Source: Fluviicoccus keumensis
Lineage (GTDB): Bacteria > Pseudomonadota > Gammaproteobacteria > Pseudomonadales > Moraxellaceae
Direction of reading: 5' to 3'
Assembly (NCBI RefSeq): GCF_004217445.1
Contig: NZ_SHKX01000015.1
Location: forward strand, 1-64,000
DNA: 64,000 nt
Below are positions 61,635-64,000 of this stretch, in pieces. The notes under the pieces were generated by a model, which saw only the letters and a program-made list of their open reading frames with translations, was not told the origin of the DNA and searched no databases. Position 1 is the stretch's first letter; each line of letters starts with the position of its first letter. The position numbers were made by a program, and so were the translations under genes.

Positions 61635-64000
61635 CGATCGAGTCTTCCAGTTGCTCGTGCTTGTTGTAGCGTCCGGGTGACAATTCGGCCAGGGCGTCAA
61701 AGCTCTTCTGGACATAACCGTCGTAGACTTCCTGCTTCACAAGGTCAGCGTTGATAGTATGAATGGCGATCGCCTTGTCGGAGAGCGGCTCGGCCTGCTC
61801 TTCCAGCAAGATGGTGTATTGCTCCAGCTCCAGATCGCTCAGGCCTTTGGGGCGCTCGCTTTTCAGCAGGTCGTTGGCCATGATGCGGTAGATTTCACCC
61901 TGCTGGTAATAGGCGGCAGTGGTGAACTCGGCGACACCGATGGCGGCAACCTTGTTGTAAGCCGTCAACGCCGCCTGCATGGCTTTCTTCTTCATCAGGA
62001 TGCTTTGTTTAAGCGGTTGCTTGATGGGAACCGCGATAAAGGCGTCGTATACCGGCTGACTTAGCTTGAAGTTGGCCAAAGCGCCGAAATACTTGATGCG
62101 CGGCGATGCTCCGGTCGCCTGTTTTTCGTAAAGCTGGGCCAAGGTCTTCAGATTGGCGTTCTGTTCCGGTAGTTGCTGGTTGGCGACTGCATGGTTATAC
62201 AGTTTGAACGTCGCTTCGCCGCGAAGATCGGCGGGATTGGACGCGTCGTTGGCGTATTGACGGTAGATCCGCAGCGCGGCGTCAGGCTGCTTGCCTTTTT
62301 CATACATTTCCGCCGCCAGCCAGAGTGCTTCACGCGCGGATTGCGGGCTCTTCTTCTGGTCGCGGGCGGCTATAGCCTCATACTGGGCGGCAGCGTTAGG
62401 GATGTCGCCGGACTTTTCATACGCCAGGGCCAGCTTCTCGGGAATGGTCGCCGAGAGGGCGTGATCCGGATACTTCTGCTTGAAGGCAATCAGGACCGGA
62501 ATGGCTTCCTTGTATTTTTCACCATTCAACAGAACAGCAGCGGCGTCAAAGTCCGAAGAGGTGCGGATCTTGGTGTCCACCGATGCCTGGGCGGCTTTCT
62601 GGAAGAAAGCGGCTGCTTCTTCCGGATTCTTGTCGTCGCGGAGCTTTTCAGCCTGACGATAATAGGTGGTCGCCAGACGATCCTGATAACGCGCCTTCAG
62701 CTTGGCATCGGGGATGCTGAACGCCATCACCTGCTGGTAGGATTTTTCAGCTTCGGCGAATCTGCCTTGGTCGAACTGGGCGTCCGCCACTACGCCGGCA
62801 GCTTCCAGTCGCAGCGGTTCGGCGACCGGCGGGTTGATGGCCAGAAGCAGTTGGGCGGTGCGGACCGCGCTGTCGTAGTCCTTGAAGTGGAGGTGCAGAT
62901 TGGTCATCCCTTGCAGCAGAAGGGCGCTAGCAGGATCCTGGGGGTAACGTCCGGCGTAAGTCACGGCGCCGGCTTCCAGATCCTTGACCAAAGGCTTCGA
63001 GGCGTCATCCGCATCCTTCCAGCGTTCGTAAACCGTCTGGATCATGCCCTGCATCAACTTCGGGGTGTTGGAGTCCTGGGGAAATTTATCGGCAAACTTC
63101 AGGACGGCCGCTACCCGGGCCGGCAGCAGCTTCAGCTTGGCGGCTTCGTCCACACCCAGTGATTTATCCCAGTCCTGATAACTCACCAGCGCAAAGGCGG
63201 CTGCGTCAGCACCCTTGGGATTGTTATATTCGTAAGCGGTTTTTTCAAACTCGGGAATGGCTTCCGCATAGTGCTTGGCGGAGTAAAGCGCTTCGGCCAG
63301 CAACTCGTTAATGGCGATGGCGTCCTGTTCCGCCGGCTTCAGGGCCAGATGCATGCGATACCAGGTCGCGGCCTTCAGGTAATCGCCTTCATTGTTGTCC
63401 ATTTGCGCCAAGGCATGATAGTGCTTGGCGAGGTCAATAATATGACCTTCCAGGATCGGGCGAAGCCGGGTACGGCTGGCTTCATCTGCCTGTTTCCAGT
63501 AGGCGCCGTCAGGATTGTAATGGTTGATGAACTCTTCCTTGGCCATGATGACCTGAGCCGGGAAACCGCCTTGCTGGTAAATGTTGATAATGGCGGTGCT
63601 GAGTTCAGGCGCGCTGGGATCGAACGGATGCCGGTTGATGAAAGCCGTATACGTTTCGGCGGCGTTACTGAACTGGCGCTTGTTCAGATAGGCTTGCGCC
63701 AGGTTGGCATAAATACCGGATTCGTAAAACTTCTCGCCGTTCTTGGTGAAGTATTCGTCAACGGATTTCGGACCATCCATCATCATGAAGCATAGGCTGA
63801 TGACGTCGTAGGAGTCCTGCAGCTTGGCGTCTTCCTGTTTGGTCTTGTGCGGCTTGACCATGATCTTTTCGGCAAAGCGGAAGAACAGGGGCAGGGCATC
63901 TTCAAAGTTGGAGGAGCGGTACAGCGCCCAGCCGCGCTTGTAAAGCGCGCTGTCCTGGAATGTCGAGTCCTTGGAGTCGAGAACCTTCTGGTAATATCCA
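61621..64000 (-). CDS. Large TPR protein, 5' end beyond the window
   Basis: The reading frame stays open from its stop at 61621 to the window edge, giving at least 792 residues. Before the internal Met at 63861 the sequence still reads as TPR (YYQKVLDSKDSTFQDSALY, KRGWALYRSSNFEDALPLFF), so the true start is outside. Many degenerate TPR units follow (ANLAQAYLNKRQFSNAAETY, FDQGRFAEAEKSYQQVMAF). It overlaps the TPR lipoprotein start by 14 bases. It is the first visible gene of an operon with ExbB, two ExbD and an AgmX/TonB-like protein, so a periplasmic scaffold is the likely role. Confidence 0.9.
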   Translation of the reverse strand, partial: GYYQKVLDSKDSTFQDSALYKRGWALYRSSNFEDALPLFFRFAEKIMVKPHKTKQEDAKLQDSYDVISLCFMMMDGPKSVDEYFTKNGEKFYESGIYANLAQAYLNKRQFSNAAETYTAFINRHPFDPSAPELSTAIINIYQQGGFPAQVIMAKEEFINHYNPDGAYWKQADEASRTRLRPILEGHIIDLAKHYHALAQMDNNEGDYLKAATWYRMHLALKPAEQDAIAINELLAEALYSAKHYAEAIPEFEKTAYEYNNPKGADAAAFALVSYQDWDKSLGVDEAAKLKLLPARVAAVLKFADKFPQDSNTPKLMQGMIQTVYERWKDADDASKPLVKDLEAGAVTYAGRYPQDPASALLLQGMTNLHLHFKDYDSAVRTAQLLLAINPPVAEPLRLEAAGVVADAQFDQGRFAEAEKSYQQVMAFSIPDAKLKARYQDRLATTYYRQAEKLRDDKNPEEAAAFFQKAAQASVDTKIRTSSDFDAAAVLLNGEKYKEAIPVLIAFKQKYPDHALSATIPEKLALAYEKSGDIPNAAAQYEAIAARDQKKSPQSAREALWLAAEMYEKGKQPDAALRIYRQYANDASNPADLRGEATFKLYNHAVANQQLPEQNANLKTLAQLYEKQATGASPRIKYFGALANFKLSQPVYDAFIAVPIKQPLKQSILMKKKAMQAALTAYNKVAAIGVAEFTTAAYYQQGEIYRIMANDLLKSERPKGLSDLELEQYTILLEEQAEPLSDKAIAIHTINADLVKQEVYDGYVQKSFDALAELSPGRYNKHEQLEDSIDEIY

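Overview
The window looks like chromosomal backbone of a GC-rich gammaproteobacterium of the order Pseudomonadales, and I would guess the Moraxellaceae side of that order (family level is weak). The reasons are the Acinetobacter-like tail of a 5S rRNA at the left edge, the Pseudomonas gene order nadC / DUF1631 / ampD / ampE, a long cryptic psi-subunit gene in front of rimI, the order recA-recX-alaS-lysC-csrA, the mutS-fdxA pair, and a recA promoter region in which I find no LexA box. No insertion sequence, prophage, CRISPR array or plasmid gene was seen.

Layout. 1-160: end of an rRNA operon and its terminators. 0.1-11.2 kb: acyltransferase, two small conserved genes, nadC, DUF1631, ampDE (peptidoglycan recycling), aceEF (pyruvate dehydrogenase E1 and E2) and a META-domain lipoprotein. 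11.2-16.5 kb, minus strand: a B12 module (cobalamin riboswitch, BtuB-like receptor, PduO-type adenosyltransferase), FadL and AmpG. 16.6-20.1 kb: HugZ-like, fxsA and groESL behind a clear heat-shock promoter. 20.3-26.9 kb: leuA, holD-like, rimI, prfC, a DUF3298 lipoprotein, tatD. 27.8-35.4 kb, minus strand: thiolase, csrA, lysC, alaS, recX, recA. 35.6-40 kb: mutS, fdxA, an RNase T2 homologue. 40-49 kb: an NDH-2-like flavoprotein, a zinc-finger/TPR membrane protein, a degenerate rhomboid, TSUP, dbpA, an ECF sigma with a probable anti-sigma, tRNA-Glu and tRNA-Ala. 49-57.4 kb: DUF2058, gltX, a GAF/HD-GYP protein, a two-component system with a PAP2 phosphatase, pckG, tRNA-Ser. 57.5 kb to the end: one tight minus-strand operon of two TPR proteins, a small secreted protein, ExbB, two ExbD and an AgmX/TonB-like protein.

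The main discovery is a set of unannotated regulatory RNA genes. Two gene-free stretches each encode a CsrB/RsmZ-like small RNA of about 260 nt: one on the plus strand directly beside csrA (29169-29424, 17 GGA motifs) and one on the minus strand after fdxA (38756-39019, more than 20 GGA motifs). Each has a sigma70-like promoter, GGA-in-loop hairpins and a terminator hairpin. Each also has, upstream and in the same orientation, an 18-bp palindrome TGTAGG-N6-CCTACA that differs at one base between the two copies and resembles the GacA/UvrY box TGTAAG-N6-CTTACA. With csrA in the same window this is most of a Csr/Rsm post-transcriptional circuit; its two-component activator is not in the window.

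Other points of interest are the proton-channel operon, in which one of the two ExbD proteins has Asn where the essential membrane Asp should be; an RNase T2 homologue whose first catalytic His is Gln; an HD-GYP protein with a long insertion between its HD and GYP motifs; and a rhomboid-TPR protein with degenerate catalytic motifs.
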